In this document: piece after piece, positions 19,409 to 29,138 of the stretch
Layout: each line of letters begins with the position of its first letter
Position numbering within the stretch: the stretch's first letter is position 1
From: Bacteroidales bacterium
GTDB lineage: Bacteria > Bacteroidota > Bacteroidia > Bacteroidales > UBA4417
Reading direction: 5' to 3'
Length of the DNA: 64,000 nt
Assembly (NCBI GenBank): GCA_016707785.1
Contig: JADJGZ010000016.1
Coordinates: forward strand, 1 to 64,000
Program-made: the position numbers and the translations under genes
Notes under the pieces: generated by a model
Seen by the model: the letters and a program-made list of their open reading frames with translations, nothing else
Databases searched by the model: none
What the model was told of the DNA's origin: nothing

Positions 19409-21067
19409 ATGAAAGCTTTTTTCTTGCTCGTGACGCTTTTTGCATGCAATCTTGCTTTTTCTCAACACATACAATTCAATTGGCAGGGATGTTTTTACCA
19501 GTCCGGATATGAACTTAATTCTTATGAACCAAGTATTGTTTCAACAGGTGATGGTTATATGATTCTATCACTTGTGGAAACGGGCAACATCATTCAGCCT
19601 GGGGATATGATGGAGACCGATATACGACTTGTAAAGATCGACTCTATAGGGAATTTCTTATGGGAAAAATATTTTGGAGGCTCGGATAATGAAGATGCAG
19701 AAAACATTTGTTCTGCTGATAGTGGAAACTATTATATTTTTGGTAGTACCGGCTCCGCTGATGGTGGTGCAACTATACCACCCTATTTACCAGATGGCGG
19801 TCTGTGGCTTATTAAAATAGATGAATCTGGAAATAAGATTTGGGACAGGGTCGTTGGAAATCCAATCCCTATATACGGTTATGGATCCGATTGTATTGTG
19901 ACAAATGATTTAGGGCTTATAACTCGTGTAAATACTGTTGGTAATGGTGGAGATGTTAATGTGAGCTATGGTGGTTTTGATGCTTGGTTATTAAAAATTA
20001 ATTCATTAGGTTCAATTGATTGGGATTTTACATTGGGTACTGAAGGTGCTGATTTTGGAGGTTCACCAATTCAAACCTCGGATAACGGTTATTTAATACC
20101 TTTGATGTGTAATCCTGGTTCAAATGGGAATATTTTATGTGATCCAAATTTGCACTCAACATCAATTGGAAGGGCTGTAATAGTAAAACTGGACTCTGCA
20201 CGTAATATTGAATGGCAGCAATGTATGGGAGCTACAGATCATATTGGCTTCACCAATGCTCTTGAAGTGAATGACGGGTATATAATTGGGGGATTTGCTT
20301 CTACAAGTGATGGCGCTGTTGAAGGCGCGGGATATCATTTGGGTTATAACAACCAGGGGGGACAAACTGCTGATTTATGGCTGCGTAAAATTGATTTTAA
20401 CGGAAACTTAATTTGGCAAAAATGTTATGGTGGCTCGGGAGACGATTTTCCATTACAGCTCTTAAAAACTTCCGATGGCAACCTGGTGGTGTTTGGACAA
20501 ACTGGGTCCAGAAATGGCGATGTTACTGGAATTCACGCCAATCCCCCGTATCTTTACCCCCTTAGTGAAGATGTTTGGATGTTAAAAGTAAACGGGACAA
20601 ATGGCAACCTGCTTTGGAATCGGTGTATTGGTAGTGTTGAGAGGGAATTTATAAACAATGGTGTTGTGCAAGTCAATGATAAAGATTATATGTTAGCTGT
20701 CAACACTATTTTTGGAAATAATGGAGATATTAACTGTTATGATCCTGAAAAGGAACATTATGTATGGGTAAGTAGTATAAAAGACACTACAAATTATATA
20801 GGAATAACAGAGCTATTAGATTTAGACAATCTAATAAATATCTGGCCCAATCCAGCTGATAACTATGTCACTATTGAATTATCACGACGATTTGAAGGGG
20901 CAGAAACAAAAGCTGAGTTATTTGACTACACAGGTAAACATCTAATGAGTCAGATGTTGACAGGTCAACAACCTATCCTAACCATTGGCACCTTACCATC
21001 AGGTATGTATATTTTAAAACTTAATTACCATGGCGTGATAAATTATAAGAAATTTTTCAAAAAATAA
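19409..21067 (+). CDS. secreted propeller-like protein with T9SS sorting domain
   Basis: This is a 552-residue product starting MKAFFLLVTLFACNLAFSQ, a signal peptide. The upstream Met at 19376 is less likely. The body has repeated blades such as WLIKIDESGNKIWDRVVGN, WLRKIDFNGNLIWQKCYGGS and WMLKVNGTNGNLLWNRCIGS, alternating with SADGG/NGDV turns: a Bacteroidota-type beta-propeller. The C-terminus is a type A sorting domain (INIWPNPADNYVTIELS to LPSGMYILKLNYHG). It is 70 bases downstream of the giant surface protein on the same strand and may be co-transcribed. Surface-exposed; ligand unknown. Confidence 0.85.
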   Translation: MKAFFLLVTLFACNLAFSQHIQFNWQGCFYQSGYELNSYEPSIVSTGDGYMILSLVETGNIIQPGDMMETDIRLVKIDSIGNFLWEKYFGGSDNEDAENICSADSGNYYIFGSTGSADGGATIPPYLPDGGLWLIKIDESGNKIWDRVVGNPIPIYGYGSDCIVTNDLGLITRVNTVGNGGDVNVSYGGFDAWLLKINSLGSIDWDFTLGTEGADFGGSPIQTSDNGYLIPLMCNPGSNGNILCDPNLHSTSIGRAVIVKLDSARNIEWQQCMGATDHIGFTNALEVNDGYIIGGFASTSDGAVEGAGYHLGYNNQGGQTADLWLRKIDFNGNLIWQKCYGGSGDDFPLQLLKTSDGNLVVFGQTGSRNGDVTGIHANPPYLYPLSEDVWMLKVNGTNGNLLWNRCIGSVEREFINNGVVQVNDKDYMLAVNTIFGNNGDINCYDPEKEHYVWVSSIKDTTNYIGITELLDLDNLINIWPNPADNYVTIELSRRFEGAETKAELFDYTGKHLMSQMLTGQQPILTIGTLPSGMYILKLNYHGVINYKKFFKK

Positions 21068-21366
21068 ATTTGATATTTATTGTATATACCCTGAAATAAA
21101 CAACTCTATCAACTTTTCAAAAAATACATTTTTCAAGATAAAGATTATCTATTATCTTACAATAAACGCATATATTTTATACAGGGGCGACGTATTAAAA
21201 ATTTAGGACATTAAAAATATATTCATTAGACCACCCAGCCATAAGTCTTTTTGAATTTACACCGATTTTATGGTCATCTTTCTTAAGCATATTTTATGCT
21301 AACCTATTGTAAATTATGTCTTTAAAACAAAACAAGCTTCTTCTGGGCTATTTCAATATTAATAAA

Positions 21367-21398
21367 AATCACGGAACAACCTAGGCCATTCCGTGATT
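21367..21398 (-). terminator. rho-independent terminator of the leftward surface-protease gene
   Basis: AATCACGGAA (21367-21376) and TTCCGTGATT (21389-21398) form a perfect 10-bp stem with a 12-base loop. On the minus strand it is followed by a T-rich tract and lies about 20 bases after the stop at 21419. Confidence 0.8.
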
Positions 21399-21418
21399 AT
21401 ATAAAGTTCACAAATTAT

Positions 21419-24400
21419 TTATTTTACTATAAATTTACCAGCTACATTTTGGTGTTTACTTGTTTTATAGAAATAAATACCCGGAGTATATGATCTTGTA
21501 TCAAGTATCCTTTGACCGTGTTTACCAGCCAAGGATATTTTATCAATGAGACGGCCTTGTCCATCCGTAATTTCTATTTCTATTGAAGAAACCTTTTCAG
21601 GTAAAATATAATCGAATGCTAACCAAGTAGTTGCTGGATTTGGAGACAGTTTTACTTCAATTTTTTCCTGCTGGTATGAATGATTAGAAGGAACAACAAA
21701 TGAGTGTTTTAGAGCATCGTCCAAAGGTGTACAATGGCAATAATTTACTCCAACTGCATATTCTAGAATACCTTTGGCTTGTCCTGATGCTATCCCAAGA
21801 TTAGTTGCAGCAATCGCAGAAAGTACTTCTATTTCTTCACTGTTGATTTGCATTATATTCCTACTTGAATTCTTCATAGCAATTTGTAAACTTTTGATAT
21901 TACTGAAATTCTGATAGTCAATTATTTCTGTTTCTGACAATGAGTATAATTCAGGAATTTGGCTAAGCAGAGACATCGCAGCTGATGTATTACCACATTG
22001 TATCCAGGTATCAATCATTTCATACCGGCTATAGAGGTCAGCTTTATTGTCTAACCAGTTTAGAATTCCAGATTGATCAATTTCATCATCATTAAGTTTA
22101 CTTCTCAAAATATCATTTGCCGCTACTGTTTTTTGATAATCATAGTGATTTAGTTGTTCTTGCATGATAGTTTTATATGAAGTATTGCCTGCTATTTCTC
22201 TGAGAAGCTCAATCATGTATTCAGGAAGAGGAATATCTTTTGATTTAAGGAAATCAAGAAATTTTTCATCTCGCATTTCATCTGGGTTAGCTGCAAGAAT
22301 TTCAAAAAGAACTGATTCCGGCAGTACATCAGTTTTTATTGCAGCTTCACGGAGGGCTTCTTGTGATAAATGAGGAGATCTTCCTAATAAATCATTTCTA
22401 AGTTCCCACATGTTTGTCGATGCAGTAGTTTGAATTTCATCAATTGTATTAGCAGTACTTCCACCATCTACCAATGTTTGATAAACAGCTTTAACGTTAT
22501 TATATGCTGAGAATCCTGTTGCAAACTCTTGCTCTTTCTGAATTAACACGTTAGAGTTTAGAATAATATTGTTCATTTCTGAACTTCCATAATGAGATGG
22601 ACAAGAATTAATATTTGTTGTAGGTATCAACTGCAATCCGTAATAAGTAAATGGATCTTGGCCTGGGGCATAACAGTAAAATACTTTTGATCCTCCACCA
22701 TTATCAAAATTGATGTTGGCATTTGAGGAGAAACTATTTCCTGCAGCTAACGATCCGCTTTTCTGATAAGGAGAGATAGTAGTTTCCTTTTTATTCGTAA
22801 CATAGAAATCATATTTGTTTTCAATATTTGTGTTGCAAAGAAAAGTAAGACCAGTTGGAGGAAGGGTATGAGCGGGTATCGATGAATTTTGAAGATCAGC
22901 CAGAGAACTAACAGTCACTCCTTGAAAGGTATTTCGATATATCTCATTATAAGAAGGTCCCGAATTGACTATCTCAATCCCAGAGAACGAAGCATTTGGA
23001 GTGGAATTCACTTTTACAAATGTGTTGTCTTCTATAGCATATCCACTGCATCCATTCATAACTATGCCATATCCCCAGTTGGAACAATCTAGAGCGGTGC
23101 CTATTTCAAATTTATTTTTAACTACAGATACATTGTTTACTGCTTGAAGTAATACTCCATAACCATTATTTGAAAATTTACAATTTTCTACATCAACAGT
23201 ATAGGATGTTTCTGAGTTAGATGCATGTACTCCATACTGAAATCCTTTGATGTATGTTTTATCTAAATCGGCTTGAGGACATGGTATGATATTTGACATG
23301 CAAATGGCGGAAATATGATAACCAGCATCAATCGAATGTATAGCATATCCTGATATGTTGTTAGTTCTACTATTTACGAAATCACAACCAGCGAATTTTA
23401 TGCCTTTTACATGCCACATTGAAACCTGAGAATAGTATGGTGCTGCATTTGAAAGATAATCATCATTTATTTCAAATGTACAATTAGTAAAAGAACTAAT
23501 ATTATCCATTTCTTGGCCAGAAATTGGATTAAAATTTCTGTACTTTACGAATTCGATAGCTCTACGATTATTTCTAAAGGCAGTACCATTTGCTTTAATA
23601 ATTCCCCCAATAGCATCATAATTATTTGGTTCCCAATTAGTAATACCATTATAAGCATACTCTATCACTGAACCATTTAACAATTCGATTGAGCCCTGTT
23701 CTACTAAACCATTTATTGAGAATTGATGGCATGAACTAGTTCCCCAGACCTCTATTCCACGCCATTGACCAATTCCTGATTTTGTGAGTAGAGAATTACC
23801 TAGATTTAGTTTTGATGCTTGTTTAACAATAACTTTGTTTTCCTCTCCTAGATAAAAAGTAGAATTTTGAACTGTCAAGGTACCAGCCTGAATAGTAAGA
23901 TTTGTGTTTTCAAACACACATTGATTTAAAAGTGCTTCATATGAAGCATTTGCATAAATCACTTCTAATGTTGCACCTGGATTTGACTCAAATTTAATAT
24001 TCAAACCTGCTTGAATAGTTCCATAGATGAGAATTTTATTAGTACCCCTCCTAGCCCTAAAAATTACATTATCACCAAGTTGAAGAGTGCTGCCTGGATT
24101 ACATGTAATAGTACTATTATACATATCGATTCTTACTCCCGGATTAACAGTTAATGTAGTATTATTGGAGACGGTGGGGTTAAACCTTGACACCATATTA
24201 GCCTCAAATGTTGTATTTTGGTCAATCTCAGGTGCTAATGGACCTTGAACAATCAGGTCATATTCTATTCCAGCAGCTAAAGGTGAACCAATTGAGAAAG
24301 GAGTAACCCCCTCATAAGGCAATTCGAATTCCTCTCCCCATCTATAGTCGACCAGAGATAAACTATTTATCTTACCATCATTTGTTGTATTCTTTTCGTT

Positions 24401-25792
24401 TATCAAAAATACTTTCCCATAATCATTATTAGGATAAAAATAACTATAATCAAAAAGTAGCTTGATTGGATCAACAAGATCATTTCCTGAAGCATCTTTA
24501 CCTTGAATATAATTGTCTCCGCCATCATTAATATAACCTGTATAATAATTTGGTGATGACTCAGAGTATGTTCCATAGTTTGCGAGTGGCGCTGAACCAC
24601 ATCCTAATTTTAAATCATTGCGATACCGTGCTTCGATTTCAACCTTCAAAACAACTTGTGGCTCATTGACCATTTTTGGTTTTAATGCACAAAACTCGTG
24701 ATTTCCCCAATATGGACCAATTGGGTAGCTGGTTGTAATTAAAGGTAATGTTGAATATAGCATCCATCTATATCCATCATGATCATAATCTAAACCATAG
24801 GAATTATAAACTTTAACTGCTCCAACTTCCCAGTCCTGCATATCATATATCCCATCCAGATTATTATCATAATTGTTTCTACAAATTCCATCTCCAGTGA
24901 TTTTTCCATCTGCCCCAACTGCTCCTCCCCAGTCAAACTGAACATCTTCGCAGTATCCAACAATTGCCATAGCATGTCCTCCACCAGCTTCATAATTTGT
25001 TTCATACATTACATTTTCATTAATGTGAGCACTAGGATATTTCAGCAGTACAGTACCTGATTCACATGTGACACCATAAGTTATTATACCTCCATTATTG
25101 GGAGTGTTTTCATTGTGATCATAAAGATAAATTTTCATCAGTTGAAGATTTTGTTCAAGTTTGAATTCGACTGCTGGATCTCCAGAGTAATCTTTAGGAA
25201 TGCTCATATCAAATTTATATACACTTTCTAGCTTATTTTTCATAGCATTATAGTACAATTCATAACCACTAGGCCAACGCCATGCATCATATGTGTCATA
25301 ATTTTGTGGACCGTCGAATTCAAAATCAGTCATTGCACCTGATTGCTTCAGAAAACTATGTACAATTTCTAGTTGAGTATAGCCCTCCCAATTATTGAAA
25401 CCATGATTTAAATGATTATAGGAAAAGAATGGAGCATAACGAGTTGTCTGTTGGTTAGAGGTAAGGTTTCTTAAGCGATTAATTTCATAGGTAAATGTGC
25501 TCCAAATACTGGATACACTTTGACACGAAGCACCTGGATATTGGTCAAAAACATATACAGAAGTCGAATTATCTTTTTGAGGATAATATGGCTTGGTTGA
25601 ATTATCAACTTCATTTGGAAGTACAACAGATGCAGACTGAGGAGATAAAGTCATAATAGGTAATGACTCATAATAGGTATCACTTGGTTGATACCCTGAT
25701 GTCGAAGTAACAATTTGGGATTGTGCATGAATACCAGATATTGCAATGCAAGTTAATACTAAAAAGTGTTTTAGTAATTTAGTTGTTTTCAT
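21419..25792 (-). CDS. papain-like (C1) surface peptidase head + beta-helix scaffold + T9SS sorting domain
   Basis: This is a 1457-residue protein. A signal peptide (MKTTKLLKHFLVLTCIAISG) is followed by a papain-fold domain at about residues 80-400. The Cys is in DQYPGASCQSVSSIWSTF (C90), the His in GGGHAMAIVGY (H273) and the Asn in VKVYNSYGLDYDHDGY (N330), in the C1 order. The oxyanion/active-site segment is unusual (GASCQS instead of CGSCW). A beta-helix follows (~residues 560-1090, e.g. GVHASNSETSYTVDVENCKF), then the helical block (MWELRNDLLGRSPHLSQEAL) and a T9SS type A domain (VKLSPNPATTWLAFDYILPE). From about residue 690 on it is homologous to the 14.2-19.3 kb protein. Probably a surface-attached or secreted protease. 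It is convergent with the 19.4-21.1 kb gene. Confidence 0.85.
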   Translation of the reverse strand: MKTTKLLKHFLVLTCIAISGIHAQSQIVTSTSGYQPSDTYYESLPIMTLSPQSASVVLPNEVDNSTKPYYPQKDNSTSVYVFDQYPGASCQSVSSIWSTFTYEINRLRNLTSNQQTTRYAPFFSYNHLNHGFNNWEGYTQLEIVHSFLKQSGAMTDFEFDGPQNYDTYDAWRWPSGYELYYNAMKNKLESVYKFDMSIPKDYSGDPAVEFKLEQNLQLMKIYLYDHNENTPNNGGIITYGVTCESGTVLLKYPSAHINENVMYETNYEAGGGHAMAIVGYCEDVQFDWGGAVGADGKITGDGICRNNYDNNLDGIYDMQDWEVGAVKVYNSYGLDYDHDGYRWMLYSTLPLITTSYPIGPYWGNHEFCALKPKMVNEPQVVLKVEIEARYRNDLKLGCGSAPLANYGTYSESSPNYYTGYINDGGDNYIQGKDASGNDLVDPIKLLFDYSYFYPNNDYGKVFLINEKNTTNDGKINSLSLVDYRWGEEFELPYEGVTPFSIGSPLAAGIEYDLIVQGPLAPEIDQNTTFEANMVSRFNPTVSNNTTLTVNPGVRIDMYNSTITCNPGSTLQLGDNVIFRARRGTNKILIYGTIQAGLNIKFESNPGATLEVIYANASYEALLNQCVFENTNLTIQAGTLTVQNSTFYLGEENKVIVKQASKLNLGNSLLTKSGIGQWRGIEVWGTSSCHQFSINGLVEQGSIELLNGSVIEYAYNGITNWEPNNYDAIGGIIKANGTAFRNNRRAIEFVKYRNFNPISGQEMDNISSFTNCTFEINDDYLSNAAPYYSQVSMWHVKGIKFAGCDFVNSRTNNISGYAIHSIDAGYHISAICMSNIIPCPQADLDKTYIKGFQYGVHASNSETSYTVDVENCKFSNNGYGVLLQAVNNVSVVKNKFEIGTALDCSNWGYGIVMNGCSGYAIEDNTFVKVNSTPNASFSGIEIVNSGPSYNEIYRNTFQGVTVSSLADLQNSSIPAHTLPPTGLTFLCNTNIENKYDFYVTNKKETTISPYQKSGSLAAGNSFSSNANINFDNGGGSKVFYCYAPGQDPFTYYGLQLIPTTNINSCPSHYGSSEMNNIILNSNVLIQKEQEFATGFSAYNNVKAVYQTLVDGGSTANTIDEIQTTASTNMWELRNDLLGRSPHLSQEALREAAIKTDVLPESVLFEILAANPDEMRDEKFLDFLKSKDIPLPEYMIELLREIAGNTSYKTIMQEQLNHYDYQKTVAANDILRSKLNDDEIDQSGILNWLDNKADLYSRYEMIDTWIQCGNTSAAMSLLSQIPELYSLSETEIIDYQNFSNIKSLQIAMKNSSRNIMQINSEEIEVLSAIAATNLGIASGQAKGILEYAVGVNYCHCTPLDDALKHSFVVPSNHSYQQEKIEVKLSPNPATTWLAFDYILPEKVSSIEIEITDGQGRLIDKISLAGKHGQRILDTRSYTPGIYFYKTSKHQNVAGKFIVK

Positions 25793-25825
25793 GATGAAGC
25801 TTTAAGGAATTTAACACTAAAGGGA

Positions 25826-27088
25826 TTAATAATGAATGAGTTTTATATAATATCTATTAGATTCGACCTCTATCGAAACTATATATAAGCCGGTTAAAAA
25901 TTTTTCCGTGGGTAATTTCTGTTCATGATAAGGTCCTAAAACAAAATTCTGAATCAATTTGCCATCAGTTTTAAATATCTCGATATTTGTATTATCATTA
26001 ATATTGGATTGAAATATAATATAATCCTTGAATGGATTTGGATAGCAAGTTACAGAACAAATGTTTTCTTCAGTCAAATCAGGCACTGGAGTAAAAATTG
26101 TATCATTACTATAATATATGAAATTCCATGATATCAACAATAATCTTCCAATATAATCACAAGCGAACATTTGTGCGTTCAAACTATTTAATCCACTGTT
26201 AAGTGGTAAGGAATAAGTATTTCCAGAATCTACAGATTGTAATACTCCTCCCCATCCACCAGCACTTGGGTCACAAGCAAGAAATATTCTACCATCTGAA
26301 ACAGTAAAGATATCACTAACTATAGTGTTAAGACTAATGTGTTCCCAAATGGTTGTAGAAAAATCATAGCGGTAAATTCCACCCCATCCACCTATTAGTA
26401 GCCGGCCCAGGTTATCAAATTCAATTGTTTCAAAACCACATTCAGTATATGGATCAAAAAAAACTGACCAGGTATTACCATTATCTGTGGAATAATAAAC
26501 TTTGGGGTTATTATTACTCCAATTGTAAGTAAATCTGGAACATGCATATATTACCTGGTTAGGTCCGAAAATAAAATCAGTAATATACTCGTAGTACAAT
26601 GGATTGTAAAGATTTAATACATTTTCCCATGTGACGCCACCATCGACCGATCTCAAAATTGCTTTGTCTCTGCCTCCCCCTAAGAGAAGCACACTATCGT
26701 AACCAAATTCGATGGAATTATGCTCTAAATCCATTGAAGCATCATACATCAATTGCCAGTGCTCCCCTAAGTCAATTGAACGATAAACACCTAAGCTACT
26801 TGAAACAAAAAGACTGCTATCGTTTCCTAATGTGAGTGCTCTAAAAAAACCACTTTGCATTCCATTGCTTTTAGATTGCCAAGTTTGACCATTATCGTCA
26901 CTTCTAAAAAATCCGCCATAATCAGAATCCATAGATCCTATGTAGATTCGTCCAAAAGAATCTACTTTTATTCCTCTTAGTGTAGCGGTATCGCAAGAGC
27001 CTAAGAGTTGCCAAAAATTCTGAGAAGACAAATCGTATGAATAAAATAAAAGTAGAAGTATAAAACTTAATCTTGAATAGTTTATCAT
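25826..27088 (-). CDS. secreted Asp-box (BNR) propeller protein with T9SS sorting domain
   Basis: This is a 420-residue product starting MINYSRLSFILLLLFYSYDL (signal peptide); the frame is open 13 codons further up. Asp-box motifs recur: SDDNGQTWQSK, SIDLGEHWQLM, SVDGGVTWENV, STDNGNTWSVF, SVDSGNTYSL, the hallmark of sialidase/photosynthesis-stability-factor-like propellers. The last ~75 residues are a type A sorting domain (VTCYPNPFKDYIIFQS to LTGLYIVSIEVE). It starts the leftward pair with the papain-like surface protein (33-base gap), so the two are probably co-expressed. Binding target unknown. Confidence 0.85.
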   Translation of the reverse strand: MINYSRLSFILLLLFYSYDLSSQNFWQLLGSCDTATLRGIKVDSFGRIYIGSMDSDYGGFFRSDDNGQTWQSKSNGMQSGFFRALTLGNDSSLFVSSSLGVYRSIDLGEHWQLMYDASMDLEHNSIEFGYDSVLLLGGGRDKAILRSVDGGVTWENVLNLYNPLYYEYITDFIFGPNQVIYACSRFTYNWSNNNPKVYYSTDNGNTWSVFFDPYTECGFETIEFDNLGRLLIGGWGGIYRYDFSTTIWEHISLNTIVSDIFTVSDGRIFLACDPSAGGWGGVLQSVDSGNTYSLPLNSGLNSLNAQMFACDYIGRLLLISWNFIYYSNDTIFTPVPDLTEENICSVTCYPNPFKDYIIFQSNINDNTNIEIFKTDGKLIQNFVLGPYHEQKLPTEKFLTGLYIVSIEVESNRYYIKLIHY

Positions 27089-27232
27089 AACAATATATTT
27101 TATTTTTTGTGACTTCAAAATTAGCAATAAATAGAGGTATTCTAAATTCTTACTTAGAATTAGAAAAATAAAGTAACAAAAACATATTGATTCTTTGATG
27201 CATTGATTACAAAAACGAAATGTGAATATTTT

Positions 27233-27740
27233 TCCAGGCTACACTCGCAAAAGCGGTATTATCGTCGGAGCTTTGGCTATCGAAGGAAATATGTTTGATG
27301 GCCATACACTCGAACCGCAACTGGATCAAGTTCGTGAAATTACAGATGGTAAAATCCGTAAAGCAATCGTGGACCGGGGATACAGAGGTAAGAAGATGAT
27401 TGGTATTACCGAGATAGTGATGCCTAATCCTATGAAAAAAGAGAGTTACTACTTGAAAAAACAACGAGAAGCCCGATGTAGATCCAGGGCCGGAATAGAA
27501 GGCTTAATCTCTCACCTGAAACATGATCACAGATTAATGAGAAATTACCTCAAAGGCACTGCCGGTGATGGAATCAACACATTATTAGCAGCTTCTGCTT
27601 ATAATATGATGAAATGGATGAGGATGAAGAGGAAAGAATTTTTTGTCTTCATTTTTCGGTGGTTCTTTCCGGCCCCTAAAATGGTATTGGCAAATATCCA
27701 ACTCTCCAGAACATTGAAAAATGTCGATCAATAAGGATCA
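27233..27740 (+). pseudogene. IS5-type transposase, N-terminally truncated
   Basis: The frame encodes the C-terminal part of a DDE transposase: GIIVGALAIEGNMFDGHTLE, KAIVDRGYRGKKM, then SRAGIEGLISHLKHDHRLMR and NYLKGTAGDGINTLLAASAY. The N-terminal domain and first catalytic region are missing. The final ~115 bases recur, in the same orientation, at 52604-52730. Its 3' end abuts the cut IS3 orfB. Confidence 0.8.
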
Positions 27741-28178
27741 ACTAATATAATCATCGATCACATTCAGTAACCTGAAACGCCTGCCATCCCATAAATTATC
27801 TATCATGAAGTCTATGGACCAAGTCTGGTTAGTTGCACTTGGTTGGAACAATGCCTGTTTAACTCTTGCTGGTAATCTTTTCTTTGCTCTACGCCTAATG
27901 TTTAATTTCATTTGGGTATACACCCTGTAAACACGCTTATGATTCCATCCTTTTCCTTGCCTTCTCAGTCGGTGGTTGCTTTTCCAGAACCCTATTGCTG
28001 GATGTTCATCTACCAGTCTGCCAAGTTCCTGGATCACATCAGTATCTATGTTTGGCTTTGCCTGATAAGAATATGTTGAACGTGGTAACTTAACTGCTTT
28101 GCACGCCTGACGAACACTGATCTCATGCATTTCAACCAGAAAACTGGTTGCTTCCCTCTGCTCCTCAGGCGTTACAAC
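27738..28178 (-). pseudogene. IS3 OrfB transposase, truncated after the second Asp
   Basis: Reading on from the A6 slippery site gives KKVVTPEEQREATSFLVEMH, then the HTH_21-type region (ISVRQACKAVKLPRSTYSYQ) and the start of the rve catalytic domain with WSIDFMID and NVIDDY. The frame then stops because the DNA switches to the IS5-type remnant, so the third catalytic residue is absent. Confidence 0.8.
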
Positions 28179-28438
28179 TTTTTTGATATTAAGTCCTTTA
28201 ATGCGTAATTCTCCATTCTCAGCTCTGCATACATCTTTTTAAGTTTAAAGTTTTCTGCTTCAAGCTCTTTAAGCCTTTTGACATTCCTAACTTCCAATCC
28301 GCCATATTTGGTTTTCCAGTTGTAAAAAGTAGCATCACTAATACCAGGCTCTCTGCATATATCAGCTATTTTCATTCCTGCTTCCTGCTTCTTCAGGATT
28401 GCAACAATTTGGGTCTCTGTAAATCTTGTCTTTTTCAT
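28172..28438 (-). CDS. IS3 OrfA (HTH_Tnp_1)
   Basis: This is an 88-residue protein starting MKKTRFTETQIVAILKKQEA. An HTH (ADICREPGISDATFYNWKTK) is followed by a leucine-zipper-like helix (LKELEAENFKLKKMYAELRM), the standard OrfA layout. The frame ends just after a run of six A residues (complement of 28179-28184), a typical slippery site for the -1 frameshift that fuses OrfA to OrfB. Intact itself, but the element cannot move without OrfB. Confidence 0.85.
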   Translation of the reverse strand: MKKTRFTETQIVAILKKQEAGMKIADICREPGISDATFYNWKTKYGGLEVRNVKRLKELEAENFKLKKMYAELRMENYALKDLISKKL

Positions 28439-28643
28439 AGAATATTTAGCTGTTTAAAATTAGTAGTTTTGGGGTTACTCTAATTTTAAATGGCCGAATT
28501 CCGGGGAAACTTACATTTTTATGACAATAAAATTAGGTGAAAATTCTATCTTAGATCACTGACCAATTTTCGCGGGGAATTATAGTTATTATTTAATTTT
28601 TTGGAACATTACGGATAGCGGGGGATCACGAAATACCAAACCC

Positions 28644-29129
28644 TTAGTTGTATTCATAACTATGTTTATACTTTGTCCTTTTAAATTCAAATCCTTTGAT
28701 CGAAAGTCGTTTGTTAGTTTGCTCGAAAGTAATAGTATCATAATAAAGCACAGGAAATACAGGATTGTAATTATCTATTTCTCGTATATATAACCAATCA
28801 AATTCTTTATTGGGTTGACCATTTTCCTGACCAACTATCATTTTAATATTTTTCATTATAGTTGTATCATCATCATATGGTAGACAGATAAGTACTTTAT
28901 TTGCAAGAATATATTCCCATTTACCTTTTGAAGCAAAACTACGATCAAGCCCTCCACCTCTTCCGGAAATATCACAAGCGCACATCCCATTTTTATGGAA
29001 TTCAATATCTATCGCACGATAATCATCCACAAACCTATACGTATTTTCTGTAATAGGAATTTCATTCGAAATCCCACATCCCAGAAGAAGAAGAGTAATC
29101 GAAAACAATGCTAATGCAGTTCTTTTCAT
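28644..29129 (-). CDS. lipoprotein, candidate immunity partner of the orphan RHS tip
   Basis: This is a 161-residue product with a lipoprotein signal: MKRTALALFSITLLLLGCG, Cys at position 18. The mature part is hydrophilic (TYRFVDDYRAIDIEFHKNGM, KGKWEYILANKVLICLPYDD) with no recognised family. It begins nine bases after the stop of the orphan RHS tip. In both full-length RHS operons a small membrane or lipoprotein gene occupies the same place. Candidate periplasmic or envelope immunity protein for the HExxH tip (inference from position). Confidence 0.65.
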   Translation of the reverse strand: MKRTALALFSITLLLLGCGISNEIPITENTYRFVDDYRAIDIEFHKNGMCACDISGRGGGLDRSFASKGKWEYILANKVLICLPYDDDTTIMKNIKMIVGQENGQPNKEFDWLYIREIDNYNPVFPVLYYDTITFEQTNKRLSIKGFEFKRTKYKHSYEYN

Positions 29130-29138
29130 GTTCTGTAC

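Larger units (their letters stand above)
27738..28438 (-). mobile_element. IS3-family element, 3' part deleted
   Basis: OrfA and the first third of orfB remain in leftward orientation. The element is cut where it meets the IS5-type remnant. The outer inverted repeat beyond 28438 was not identified with certainty. Confidence 0.8.
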
